Positions 43,236-51,871 of a DNA stretch of 64,000 nucleotides are shown piece by piece. The first letter of the stretch is position 1. Each line of letters opens with the position of its first letter. Below the pieces are notes generated by a model. That model had not been told where the DNA came from and made no database searches. It saw only the letters and a list, made by a program, of their open reading frames with translations. The DNA comes from CAIQQQ01 sp040399685 (GTDB taxonomy: Bacteria; Pseudomonadota; Alphaproteobacteria; Acetobacterales; Acetobacteraceae): contig JBBART010000022.1 in assembly GCA_040399685.1 (NCBI GenBank), forward strand, positions 21,132 through 85,131, written 5' to 3'. Made by a program: the position numbers and the translations under genes.

Positions 43236-44723
43236 ATGCCCTACGTGAACCAAGGCGGGCTGACCCGCTGTGCTGTCGTCGATCTCGGGTCCAATTCCGT
43301 TCGCCTCGTGGTGTTCGAGGGGCTCTGTCGCAATCCCACCCCCATCTTCAACGAAAAGGCCGTGCTGCGGCTGGGGCGTGGGTTGAATGCCTCGGGCAAG
43401 CTGAACGAGGAAGGGCTGGACCAGGCGCTGATGGTGATGGAGCGCTATCACACCATCGCCCGCGCCATGGGGGCTGACCCGTTCGAGGTTCTGTGCACGG
43501 CGGCGGTGCGCGATGCCTCCAACGGGCCGGATTTCGTCGCAACCCTGCGCACCCGCATGCCGGGCGTGCCGATCCACACCCTGCCGGGCGAGATGGAGGC
43601 CGAATACGCAGCGGCCGGATTGCTGTGCGGCATTCCCACGGCCGATGGCATCCTGGCCGATATCGGCGGCGGCTCGCTGGAGATGGTGCGGCTGGAAGCC
43701 GGCCAGCGCGGCCGGGCGCAGACGCTGCGGCTGGGCGTGATCCGGCTGTCAGAACGCGCGAACAACGACGTGGTGCGCGCCCGCGCCCTGGCCGAGGCCG
43801 ATCTGGCCGAATTGCCGTGGCTGGCCGAGGGCGCGGGGCGGGACCTGTATCTGGTGGGCGGCGCCTGGCGGGCGTTGGCGCGAATCCATCTGGCGCAGAC
43901 CGGCTATCCGCTCAGCATGGTTCACCACTACACGATCGAACGCGAGGAGGCGCGCGACCTCACCGGCGTGATCGCGGCCGCGTCCAAGCGGGCGCTGGAA
44001 CGGATGCCGGGCGTGCCGCGTCGCCGGGTGGAGGATCTGCCGTTCGCCGCCGTGGTGCTGCGCCGCCTGCTGCGCGCCACCGCCGCACGGCGGGTGATCT
44101 TCAGCGCCAACGGGCTGCGCGAGGGCTGGTATATGAGCCAGGTGCCCGAGGATGTTCGCCGGCTTGACCCCATGCTGGCCGCTGGCCACGAACTCTCCCA
44201 GCGCTTCGGCCGCGACCCGGCGTTGCCGCCGGCGCTGATGGAATGGACCAGCCCGCTGTTCCAGGGCGAGACCCACGAAGCGCGGCGCCTGCGCGAAACC
44301 GCCTGCTGGCTGAGCGATATCGGCAGCCACGACCACCCGGAATATCGCGCCGAGCAATCCTTCATGCGCGTGCTGCGCCAGCCTGGTATCGGGCTGGACC
44401 ACCACGCCCGCGCCTTCCTCGCACTGACGTTGGCGGTGCGCTACGAGGCCGATCCAGACGCTTCGTTCCTCACCACCGCCCGCATGTTGCTGGGCTTTGA
44501 GGCCACGCGGCGCGCCACCGTGCTCGGCATGGCGCTGCGGCTGGCGTACACGCTCTCGGCCGGCACGCCGGACCTGCTGGCCGGCAGCAGGCTCATCCCA
44601 AGCGATGTGCTGACGTTGCAGCTGACCCCCGGCACCGGCGTGTTCGCGGGCGAGTCGGTCACCCGTCGGCTGGAACGGCTGGCCCAGTCGATTGGGCTGG
44701 AAGCCAAGACTTCTGTGGTGTGA
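43236..44723 (+). CDS. ppx: Exopolyphosphatase
   Basis: A 495-residue Ppx/GppA phosphatase of the actin-like ATPase fold. The two nucleotide-fold motifs are CAVVDLGSNSVRLVVFE and GILADIGGGSLEMV. The C-terminal half is helical with HD-like residues (LSDIGSHDHPEYR). It releases phosphate from polyphosphate ends; GppA-like pppGpp hydrolysis is possible. ATG at 43236 is 2 bases after the ppk stop. Confidence 0.95.
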   Translation: MPYVNQGGLTRCAVVDLGSNSVRLVVFEGLCRNPTPIFNEKAVLRLGRGLNASGKLNEEGLDQALMVMERYHTIARAMGADPFEVLCTAAVRDASNGPDFVATLRTRMPGVPIHTLPGEMEAEYAAAGLLCGIPTADGILADIGGGSLEMVRLEAGQRGRAQTLRLGVIRLSERANNDVVRARALAEADLAELPWLAEGAGRDLYLVGGAWRALARIHLAQTGYPLSMVHHYTIEREEARDLTGVIAAASKRALERMPGVPRRRVEDLPFAAVVLRRLLRATAARRVIFSANGLREGWYMSQVPEDVRRLDPMLAAGHELSQRFGRDPALPPALMEWTSPLFQGETHEARRLRETACWLSDIGSHDHPEYRAEQSFMRVLRQPGIGLDHHARAFLALTLAVRYEADPDASFLTTARMLLGFEATRRATVLGMALRLAYTLSAGTPDLLAGSRLIPSDVLTLQLTPGTGVFAGESVTRRLERLAQSIGLEAKTSVV

Positions 44724-44730
44724 CACTGCC

Positions 44731-45270
44731 ATGACCGTGACCGTGCGGCGGCAAGCCGACCTCCCGATCTCGCTCTGGCCGAACGGCTGTGGGCGCAAGG
44801 CCGATATTGCCGCCGGTCCGGGCTGGCTCGTGGCCTTCGCCTGGCTCGATGCGGATGCCCCGTTCTCGGACTACACCGGCACTGACCGCACCATCACCCT
44901 GATCGACGGCGCGGGCTTTGCGCTGCGGTTCGGGGACGGTGAGACGCTGGACGTCAAGCCGCTGCAACCCACCCCGTTCGATGGCGGGCGCCGGCTCGAC
45001 TGCCACCTGCCCGCAGGGCCATGCCGCGTGGTGAACGTGATGACCGACCGCAGCGTCTGGCAAAACGCTGTGAGGATCGGCCCGGCGTTGCCGACCGAGC
45101 CGGGAGTCACAGTGCTGGTCGCCCTCGATGCGGCGGCGACCTTGCGGGCCGATGGCCAGGCCCACGACCTGGGACGCTGGGATTGCGTGCTGATCGAGGG
45201 TGTGGTGGATCTCCCTGGAGACGGCACTTTCGCCACTTTGCACATCCAGCCGGCCGCCAACGGCGCGTAA
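44731..45270 (+). CDS. HutD/Ves family cupin protein
   Basis: A 179-residue cupin. It starts with the typical LPISLWPNGCGRKADIA (W-NG-G segment) and has DYTGTDRTITLIDGAGFALRF, which matches HutD/Ves. Members sit in histidine-use operons or are cold-responsive, with no firm biochemical role. It begins 7 bases after ppx, so it is probably the last gene of the AI-2E-hdaA-ppk-ppx run; no hut genes adjoin. Confidence 0.85.
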   Translation: MTVTVRRQADLPISLWPNGCGRKADIAAGPGWLVAFAWLDADAPFSDYTGTDRTITLIDGAGFALRFGDGETLDVKPLQPTPFDGGRRLDCHLPAGPCRVVNVMTDRSVWQNAVRIGPALPTEPGVTVLVALDAAATLRADGQAHDLGRWDCVLIEGVVDLPGDGTFATLHIQPAANGA

Positions 45271-45379
45271 CCGTCCAGGTTGCGGCGAATATCGCCCCCT
45301 CGAACAATCGACATTCGTTGCCACCTGCTGAAGGGTCACCATTCATCCCCCAGCCCACCTGAAGGTGGTAAGGATTCAT

Positions 45380-46156
45380 ATGCTCGTTTCTCCCACTCTC
45401 CCACGCGCGGCCCTGGTGACGGGCGGCGCCAGGCGGATCGGTCGCGGGGTGGCGCTGGCCCTGGCGCAAGCCGGATTTGCTATCGCTGTTCATTGCGACA
45501 CCAGCTTGGCCGAAGCCGAACAGACGGCCACCGACATCCGTGCGCTCGGGGTAAAGGCCGTGGTGCTCCAGGCATCGCTGGGCGACGAGCCTTCGGTGCG
45601 TCGGCTGATCGGCGAGGCCACCGCAGCGCTCGGCCCGCTGGGTGTGCTGGTCAACAACGCCTCCACCTTCGAGCGGGACGAATGGGCAGATGCCACCCGT
45701 GCAAGCTGGGATGCGCATATGGAACCCAATCTGCGCGCGCCGTTCGTGCTGACGCAGGATTTCGCCAAGGCCCTGCCGGACGATGCCAACGGCCTTGTGG
45801 TGAATCTGCTGGACGAGCGGGTTTGGTCCCTCACGCCGCATTTCGTCTCCTACACCGTCTCCAAGGCGGCGCTGTGGACATTGACGCAAACCATGGCCCT
45901 GGCGCTGGCGCCGCGCATCCGCGTCAACGGCATCGGCCCAGGCCCCACCGTGCCCAGCCCCCGCCAAACACCGGCGCAGTTCGCGGCCCAATGCGCCTCT
46001 GTGCCATTGCAGCATGGCAGCTCCCCGGACGAAATCGGCTTCGCCGTGCTGGCCATGCTTCAAATGCCGTCTATGACGGGCCAAATGCTGGCGCTTGATG
46101 GTGGCCAGCATCTGCAATGGAGCCCTGTCGGCCCCGCCACCGCGATAGAGGAATAG
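45380..46156 (+). CDS. SDR oxidoreductase, FolM-like pteridine reductase
   Basis: A 258-residue short-chain reductase. The NADP motif is ALVTGGARRIGRGVA with the Arg-rich turn favouring NADPH. The catalytic Tyr and Lys are in YTVSKAAL, and NNAS is present. AAGGA lies 5 bases before the ATG at 45380, which decides against the GTG at 45365. It abuts folB (4-base gap), a pairing typical of FolM-type dihydromonapterin/dihydropteridine reductases. Confidence 0.83.
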   Translation: MLVSPTLPRAALVTGGARRIGRGVALALAQAGFAIAVHCDTSLAEAEQTATDIRALGVKAVVLQASLGDEPSVRRLIGEATAALGPLGVLVNNASTFERDEWADATRASWDAHMEPNLRAPFVLTQDFAKALPDDANGLVVNLLDERVWSLTPHFVSYTVSKAALWTLTQTMALALAPRIRVNGIGPGPTVPSPRQTPAQFAAQCASVPLQHGSSPDEIGFAVLAMLQMPSMTGQMLALDGGQHLQWSPVGPATAIEE

Positions 46157-46160
46157 GCTG

Positions 46161-46571
46161 ATGGAAGCGACCCGGATCGCCAGCGCCGCACGCGGATTGC
46201 GTCATGTGTTCATCCGCGACCTGGTTCTCAACGGCTCGATAGGAGTCTACCCAAGCGAGCACGAAAAGCCCCAGCGCATTCGCATCAACCTCGATCTGGC
46301 TGTCGATGACGAGGGCGCCTCACCGCTGTCCAGAAGTGCCATCGGCCGCGACGAACTGGCGCGGGTGGTGGATTACGAAGCGATCGCCAACATCGCGCGA
46401 TCGATCGTGGCGAGCGGCCATGTGCAGTTGGTGGAAACGCTGGCCGAACGAATTGCCACCGCCATCGTGTTGGATCCGCGCATCCGACTCGCGCGCGTGC
46501 GGGTTGAAAAGCTGGACGTTTTCGCGGATGCGGCGAGCGCTGGCGTGGAGATCGAACGCAGTGGCGTGTGA
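46161..46571 (+). CDS. folB: Dihydroneopterin aldolase
   Basis: A 136-residue enzyme converting dihydroneopterin to 6-hydroxymethyl-dihydropterin in folate synthesis. The N-terminus HVFIRDLVLNGSIGVYPSEHEKPQRI and VVDYEAIANIARSIV with LVETLAERIA match the family. The first 14 residues are a short extension. It follows the SDR gene by 4 bases. Confidence 0.93.
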   Translation: MEATRIASAARGLRHVFIRDLVLNGSIGVYPSEHEKPQRIRINLDLAVDDEGASPLSRSAIGRDELARVVDYEAIANIARSIVASGHVQLVETLAERIATAIVLDPRIRLARVRVEKLDVFADAASAGVEIERSGV

Positions 46572-46883
46572 ATTGTCCACCACCGGGCGCGGGCTTTGAA
46601 CAGTTTCAGTGACATGAGTGTTTGTTTTAGAATTATGACAGGCCATCATTCATAATTTGTTTTAAATCAACAAGTTACGGACAGTGACTAGAAACTAGGC
46701 AATTCGCAATATGCCGCGGATGTCCGCGGTACTCCCCAGCCCCCGGGAACTTTCTCCCCAAACTTATCCACAGACTTTGTGGACTGTTTTCGAAACGTCA
46801 GAAGCCCTTACCCCCAGGTCCAATCCGTTGCAAAAATGTCATATGATTGACCCAAATCTCTCGGCCGCCCCTTCACGCTAAGC
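46572..46883. other. AT-rich gap with perfect DnaA box and inverted repeats
   Basis: A 312-base gap before uvrC. Bases 46610-46680 are AT-rich. TTATCCACA at 46764-46772 is a perfect DnaA box. It overlaps an inverted repeat, TCCACA-GACTT-TGTGGA (46768-46784). CCGCGGA-TG-TCCGCGG (46714-46729) is a perfect hairpin, and CTAG-AAA-CTAG precedes it. With one clear DnaA box this may be a DnaA-responsive promoter or titration site; an origin is possible but unsupported. Confidence 0.45.
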
Positions 46884-48776
46884 ATGGCAATGGAACACCC
46901 CAACCAGTTGCGCGGCGTCCAGGTGATCGAGACGGCGCTGGACACGATGCCGTTATCGCCCGGTGTGTATCGCATGCTCGATGCCAGAGGGGACGCCCTC
47001 TATGTGGGCAAGGCGCGGGCGCTTAAGAAGCGGGTGGTGGCTTATACCAAAATCGTCACCCTGCCCGAACGGCTGCGGCGGATGGTGTCGGAGACGGTCT
47101 CGATGGAGATCGTCACCACCCACACCGAGGCGGAGGCGCTGCTGCTTGAGGCAAACCTCATCAAGCGGCTCAAGCCTCGCTTCAACATCGTGCTGCGCGA
47201 CGACAAATCCTATCCGTGGCTGATGCTGACCGAGGACCACTCCTTCCCGCAGATCACCCGCCATCGCGGCGCCCGGACCCGCAAAGGCAGCCATTACGGC
47301 CCGTTCGCATCGGCCTGGGCGGTCAACCAGACCATCACCGCCATGCAGCGCGTGTTCCTGCTGCGTTCGTGCAACGACAGCGTTTACAGCAACCGCTCCC
47401 GCCCCTGCCTGCTGCACCAGATCAAGCGCTGCTCGGCGCCCTGCGTCGGCCGGATCAGCCATGACGACTACGCCGATCTGGTGGCCCAGGCGAAGGCGTT
47501 CCTCGGCGGCAAGGGCGCCACCGTGCAGCAGGGCCTGGCGCGCGAGATGGAGGACGCCGCCGAAAAACTGGAATTCGAACGCGCCGCCGCCTTGCGGGAC
47601 CGGATTCGCGGGCTGACCTATGTACAGGGTAGCGGCTCGATGAATCCGGCCAGCATCGTCGATGCGGATGTGATCGCCGGGCACCAATTGGCCGGGCAGA
47701 CCTGCATCCAGGTGTTCTTTGTCCGTGGCGGCCGCAACAACGGCAACCGCGCCTTCTTCCCGGCCCACGCCAAGGCGGACGAGACCGCCGAGGTGATGGC
47801 CGCCTTCATCGCCCAGTTCTACGACGACAAGCCACCACCGCCGCTGATCCTGCTCAGCCACGAACTGCCGGAACAGGAACTGATCGCTGAGGCGCTGAGC
47901 CTGAAGATGCAAACCTTCGGCACCGGCAAGCGCGTGGAACTGGCGGTGCCGAAGCGCGGCGAGAAGCTGACGGTGGTGGAACATGCCGCCACCAACGCGC
48001 GTGAGGCGCTGGAGCGTCGGCTGGCCGAGACCGCAGGTCAGGGAAAGCTGCTGGACGCCGTGGCCACGCTCATGGAGTTGCCCAGCCCGCCATCGCGGAT
48101 AGAGGTCTACGACAACAGTCACATCATGGGCACCAACGCCTATGGCGTGATGATCGTGGCCGGCGCCGAGGGCTTCGACAAATCCGCCTATCGCAAATTC
48201 AGCATCAAGGGGCCGATCACGCCCGGCGACGATTTTGCCATGATGCGCGAAGTGCTGGAACGTCGCTTCGGCCGCGCCATCCGCGAAGGCGCCACCGAGG
48301 GGCCGGAATGGCCCGATCTGCTGCTGATCGACGGCGGCGCCGGCCAGCTTTCAGCGGTGCGAAGCGTGCTGGACGATCTGGGCGTGACCGATGTGAAGCT
48401 GGTCGCCATGGCCAAAGGGCCGGATCGCGATGCCGGGCGCGAGTGGTTTCACACCGACGACAAGCCCGCCTACCAGCTGCCGCCGCGCGACCCGGTGCTG
48501 TATTTCCTGCAACGCCTGCGCGACGAGGCGCACCGCTTCGCCATCACCACCCACCGCGCCGGCCGCAGCAAGGCGCTGGTGACGAGCGAGCTGGACGACA
48601 TCGCCGGCATCGGCCCCGGCCGCAAGCGGGCGCTGCTCAACCATTTCGGCTCGGCACGCGGCGTGAAGCAGGCCGGGCTGCCTGATCTGGAAGCCGCCCC
48701 CGGCATCTCCAGCGCCATCGCGCGGCGCGTCTATGCGCATTTTCACCCCGGCGCGAGCCTGGATTCGCAGGGTTAG
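46884..48776 (+). CDS. uvrC: Excinuclease ABC subunit C
   Basis: A 630-residue nuclease making both incisions in nucleotide excision repair. The GIY-YIG domain is near the start (SPGVYRMLDARGDALYVGKARALKKRV). The UvrB-binding segment is mid-protein (EMEDAAEKLEFERAAALRDRI). The RNase H-like endonuclease half includes EVYDNSHIMGTNAYGVMIV and LLLIDGGAGQL, and a helix-hairpin-helix pair ends it (LDDIAGIGPGRKRALLNHFGS). Start is ATG at 46884 or 46890. Confidence 0.97.
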   Translation: MAMEHPNQLRGVQVIETALDTMPLSPGVYRMLDARGDALYVGKARALKKRVVAYTKIVTLPERLRRMVSETVSMEIVTTHTEAEALLLEANLIKRLKPRFNIVLRDDKSYPWLMLTEDHSFPQITRHRGARTRKGSHYGPFASAWAVNQTITAMQRVFLLRSCNDSVYSNRSRPCLLHQIKRCSAPCVGRISHDDYADLVAQAKAFLGGKGATVQQGLAREMEDAAEKLEFERAAALRDRIRGLTYVQGSGSMNPASIVDADVIAGHQLAGQTCIQVFFVRGGRNNGNRAFFPAHAKADETAEVMAAFIAQFYDDKPPPPLILLSHELPEQELIAEALSLKMQTFGTGKRVELAVPKRGEKLTVVEHAATNAREALERRLAETAGQGKLLDAVATLMELPSPPSRIEVYDNSHIMGTNAYGVMIVAGAEGFDKSAYRKFSIKGPITPGDDFAMMREVLERRFGRAIREGATEGPEWPDLLLIDGGAGQLSAVRSVLDDLGVTDVKLVAMAKGPDRDAGREWFHTDDKPAYQLPPRDPVLYFLQRLRDEAHRFAITTHRAGRSKALVTSELDDIAGIGPGRKRALLNHFGSARGVKQAGLPDLEAAPGISSAIARRVYAHFHPGASLDSQG

Positions 48777-48833
48777 GCCAAACGGCGCATAGGTGCGCTG
48801 GGCGCGCCGCGCGAACTCGGTTAGAGAGGGTGT

Positions 48834-49415
48834 ATGCTGACCGATCTCCCCAATTTGCTCACCCTCAGTCGCATCGCCGCCATCCCGATCCTGGTGGCGT
48901 TCGTCGCATGGCACACGCCCATGGGCGACGTGATCGCCTGCGCGGTGTTCGCGGTCGCGGCTATTACGGATTACTTCGACGGCAAGCTGGCACGAGGCCG
49001 GGCCCAGATCTCCGATCTCGGGCGCATGCTGGACCCGATCGCCGACAAGCTCCTCGTGGGGGCCACGCTGATGATGCTGGCCGGACATGACCGCCTGAGC
49101 GCCTGGGGCCTGTATCCGGCCATCGTCATCATGCTGCGCGAAATTCTGGTCAGCGGGCTGCGTGAATATCTGGCGGGCCTGCGCATCAGCCTGCCTGTCA
49201 CCCAGATGGCGAAATGGAAAACCGGCTTTCAGATGGGCGCCCTCGGCACCTTGCTGGCCGGCGACACCGGCGCCCGCCTGCTGCATCTGGACTTTCTGCC
49301 CGTGGCCTCCATCGGTGAGGCGTTGCTCTGGGGCGCCGCCTTGCTCACGCTGCTCACGGGCTGGGACTATCTGCAGGCCGGCCTGCGCCACGCGGTGCGC
49401 ACTCCTGCTCCATGA
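48834..49415 (+). CDS. pgsA: CDP-diacylglycerol-glycerol-3-phosphate phosphatidyltransferase
   Basis: A 193-residue membrane enzyme of phosphatidylglycerol synthesis. The CDP-alcohol signature D-x2-DG-x2-AR-x8-G-x3-D is present (TDYFDGKLARGRAQISDLGRMLDPIAD). About five membrane segments are seen. It follows uvrC by 57 bases, a common alphaproteobacterial order, and its stop overlaps the mobB start as ATGA. Confidence 0.96.
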   Translation: MLTDLPNLLTLSRIAAIPILVAFVAWHTPMGDVIACAVFAVAAITDYFDGKLARGRAQISDLGRMLDPIADKLLVGATLMMLAGHDRLSAWGLYPAIVIMLREILVSGLREYLAGLRISLPVTQMAKWKTGFQMGALGTLLAGDTGARLLHLDFLPVASIGEALLWGAALLTLLTGWDYLQAGLRHAVRTPAP

Positions 49416-49942
49416 AGACTGGCTCCATGAAGGTTTTGGGACTGATCGGCTGGTCCGGCAGCGGCAAGACGCATCTGCTCACGCGCCTGGTGCCGTTGTT
49501 CATCGCCCGGGGCATCACGGTGTCCACCATCAAGCACGCCCATCACGGCTTTGATCTCGACCAGCCGGGCAAGGACAGCTTTGAACACCGGGCGGCCGGC
49601 GCGCGTGAGGTGCTGATCTCCAGCGCCCATCGCTGGGCGCTGATGCATGAACTGTCCGGTCCGGAGCCGGAGCTGCCGGAATTGCTGGCCCATCTATCGC
49701 CGGTGGATCTCGTGCTGGTAGAAGGGTTCCAGGCCTCACCCCATCCGAAAATCGAAATCCACCGCCATGCGCTCGCCCGCCCCCCCTTCTGGCCAGGGAG
49801 GGGCGACGTGGTGGCCGTGGCGTGCGACAAGGCTCCTGAAGGCTGTTCGTTGCCATTGCTAGACCTGGACCGACCGGCCGCAATTGTGGATTGGTGCCTG
49901 CGTTTTCTGGAGTTCGATGATGCAGTGCAACCTGTCCCTTGA
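49412..49942 (+). CDS. mobB: Molybdopterin-guanine dinucleotide biosynthesis protein B
   Basis: A 176-residue P-loop GTPase-like protein. Walker A is GWSGSGKTHLLTRLV (residues 12-26), followed by STIKHAHHGFDLDQPGKDSFEHR and LVLVEGFQASPHPKIEIHR. MobB assists MobA in attaching GMP to molybdopterin. ATG at 49412 overlaps pgsA; the Met at 49427 is an alternative. moaD and moaE follow after a lipoprotein gene. Confidence 0.93.
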   Translation: MKTGSMKVLGLIGWSGSGKTHLLTRLVPLFIARGITVSTIKHAHHGFDLDQPGKDSFEHRAAGAREVLISSAHRWALMHELSGPEPELPELLAHLSPVDLVLVEGFQASPHPKIEIHRHALARPPFWPGRGDVVAVACDKAPEGCSLPLLDLDRPAAIVDWCLRFLEFDDAVQPVP

Positions 49943-50031
49943 GCATGGCCCGCAGGACGGGCACATTGCAGTCACCCCAACCGGCAGACTCGCCGGCTAT
50001 CCACTGATAGAGCGATAAGGAATTCTCGAGT

Positions 50032-50607
50032 ATGCGCCGTATCGCCTCGCTCGGCCTGCTGCTGGCCATGACCGGCTGCTCCCAATATGTCGGCAGCCCG
50101 TTCGACGGATTTGGGGGATTCGCCGCCGACACCCACACGATCTATCGCAACCCGAACCGTCCCGCGGGCGACACAGAGAACATGCGCCGCGTGTTCGGTG
50201 AAGCCGCCCAGGAGGAGCCGTTGTTGCCGGAACCCGGCAATGTCTGGCCCGGCCCGCTGCCGCCGCAAATGACGTTGCAGGACCTCCAGCGCGAGAACCC
50301 GGACGCGACGCTCAAATCGGGCGAGGAAATGTATCTTGGCCGTCCGCTCGGCAGTTCCACGCCGCCCGGCACCGGCCAGGTGCGCCCGGCGACGCCCGCG
50401 CCCATGCAGATGCCGCAGGCCCAGCCGGCCCCACGGGACCCCACCGTGATGACCCCGTCCGGCCCCGCCATGCTGCAGAACAACGGCGGCGTGCAAACCT
50501 ACACCGACCCGCGCGGCGGCACGGGTATCGTGGTGCCGAACGGCAACGGCACCAGCACACTGATCGCACCGGACGGCTCGGTGCAGACGGTGCCGAGCCC
50601 GAGATGA
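50032..50607 (+). CDS. Proline-rich lipoprotein of unknown function
   Basis: A 191-residue predicted lipoprotein: MRRIASLGLLLAMTGCSQ has lipobox MTGC. The mature part is low in predicted structure and rich in Pro, Gly and Gln (about residues 105-155), ending in a beta-rich segment (GGTGIVVPNGNGTSTLIAPDGS). No catalytic motif is seen. It overlaps moaD by 4 bases, so it is translated with the molybdopterin genes though no link is known. Confidence 0.75.
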   Translation: MRRIASLGLLLAMTGCSQYVGSPFDGFGGFAADTHTIYRNPNRPAGDTENMRRVFGEAAQEEPLLPEPGNVWPGPLPPQMTLQDLQRENPDATLKSGEEMYLGRPLGSSTPPGTGQVRPATPAPMQMPQAQPAPRDPTVMTPSGPAMLQNNGGVQTYTDPRGGTGIVVPNGNGTSTLIAPDGSVQTVPSPR

Positions 50608-50855
50608 AAGTTCTCTACTTCGCCTGGCTGCGCGAACGCGTGGGGCTGGGCGAGGAGGATCTGACGCTGCCGCCCGACATCACCGATGTGGCCGGCCTCG
50701 TCGCGTGGCTGCGCACCCGCAGCCCTGGGCATGAAGCAGCGTTTGCTCACGGCAAACTGGTGCGCTGCGCGGTCAACCAGGACTTCGCCCTGCCGGACGC
50801 CACCGTCACAGACCGTGATGAGGTGGCATTCTTCCCCCCTGTTACCGGCGGCTAA
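50604..50855 (+). CDS. moaD: Molybdopterin synthase sulfur carrier subunit
   Basis: An 83-residue ubiquitin-fold protein ending in the required C-terminal Gly-Gly (PPVTGG), which is thiocarboxylated to carry sulfur for molybdopterin. The start MKVLYFAWLRERVG is typical. It is coupled to the upstream lipoprotein gene and sits 1 base before moaE. Confidence 0.95.
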   Translation: MKVLYFAWLRERVGLGEEDLTLPPDITDVAGLVAWLRTRSPGHEAAFAHGKLVRCAVNQDFALPDATVTDRDEVAFFPPVTGG

Positions 50856-50856
50856 C

Positions 50857-51318
50857 ATGGCCATCATCCGCGTCCAGACGGAGGACTTCGATCTTGGCGC
50901 AGAATATGCCGCCCTGACGCAAGGCCGCAGCGATATCGGCGGAATCGCCAGCTTCGTCGGCGTGGTGCGCGACACCGCCGGCGGCCGGCCGATTGTCAGC
51001 ATGACGCTGGAGCACTACCCCGGCATGACCGAGCGGGCCTTGAGCAAGATCGCCGAGGCGGCCTGCGCACGCTGGGATCTGCAAGGCTGCACGTTGTTGC
51101 ACCGCGTCGGCGAATTACAGCCTGGCGAGAACATAGTGCTGGTGCTGGCCGCCGCCCCGCATCGGCAGGCGGCGCTGGATGCGTGCGCCTACCTGATCGA
51201 CTGGCTGAAGACCCGGGCGCCGTTCTGGAAGAAGGAACGCTTCACCGACGGCACCGAATCGTGGGTTGATGCCCGCGAAGCCGATGACCTGGCGGTGGAA
51301 CGCTGGGGCGCCGCGTAA
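50857..51318 (+). CDS. moaE: Molybdopterin synthase catalytic subunit
   Basis: A 153-residue enzyme subunit that converts precursor Z (cPMP) to molybdopterin using the MoaD thiocarboxylate. GGIASFVGVVRD, LEHYPGMTERAL and the catalytic lysine region KTRAPFWKKERF are complete. ATG at 50857 follows the moaD stop closely. Probably the last gene of the uvrC-pgsA-mobB-moaDE run; a purine-rich stretch follows. Confidence 0.95.
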   Translation: MAIIRVQTEDFDLGAEYAALTQGRSDIGGIASFVGVVRDTAGGRPIVSMTLEHYPGMTERALSKIAEAACARWDLQGCTLLHRVGELQPGENIVLVLAAAPHRQAALDACAYLIDWLKTRAPFWKKERFTDGTESWVDAREADDLAVERWGAA

Positions 51319-51357
51319 AAAAAATCGCCGCCATCCAGATATTGGGCCCGGCGTTGG

Positions 51358-51729
51358 TCAGCGCCCGCCGTTTAGAATGATATTGGCGATGATGCCGGTG
51401 GCGATGGCGCCCAGAACATAGGTGCCGTTGAATTCGCGCCACTCATAACCGCGCGGTGGCCGGCTCAAGTGCCGCTGGCGATAATCGAACCTTGCACCAC
51501 GTTGCCATTCATCGCGGTCCACGCGCTGGCCGCGACGCCAATCGCGGTGATCGCCGCCGCGGTCGTTGCGGCCCTCATCACGGCGGTCGTCATTGCCACG
51601 CCCCTCATGCTGCGGGCCTTCGTTGCGCTGCGGGCCACCGCGTTGGTCGCCATAAGATTGGGCCATCACGCCGCCGTAGCTCAGCATCAGAATAGCGAGC
51701 GAAGCCGCCACGCGAGATATGGTTTTCAT
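51358..51729 (-). CDS. RcnB-like periplasmic protein
   Basis: A 123-residue protein with a signal peptide (KTISRVAASLAILMLSYGGVMAQ). A low-complexity Arg/Asp/Gly/His linker follows (about residues 25-75). The C-terminal RcnB domain is HLSRPPRGYEWREFNGTYVLGAIATGIIANII. E. coli RcnB affects nickel and cobalt export, but such family members are widespread and mostly untested. The ATG at 51729 is chosen to place the signal peptide first. The linker's charged repeats suggest a flexible tether. Confidence 0.82.
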   Translation of the reverse strand: MKTISRVAASLAILMLSYGGVMAQSYGDQRGGPQRNEGPQHEGRGNDDRRDEGRNDRGGDHRDWRRGQRVDRDEWQRGARFDYRQRHLSRPPRGYEWREFNGTYVLGAIATGIIANIILNGGR

Positions 51730-51871
51730 TAGGGTTCCGATGTTGCACGCAAATCTCGGCATGCAATCCTCGATGCGATCCGTGAACGGCATTCCGTTCC
51801 CGGGCGGTCGTGCCGCCATTCGCATCCACTCCTCCTAATGCGCCACAGGGCGACGTGGTTGCATCGCCCCC

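Noticed and set aside
46572..46883. Chromosomal replication origin
   Set aside because: Only one perfect DnaA box and no cluster of boxes or flanking origin-typical genes (dnaA, hemE, parAB); kept only as a DnaA-box region.
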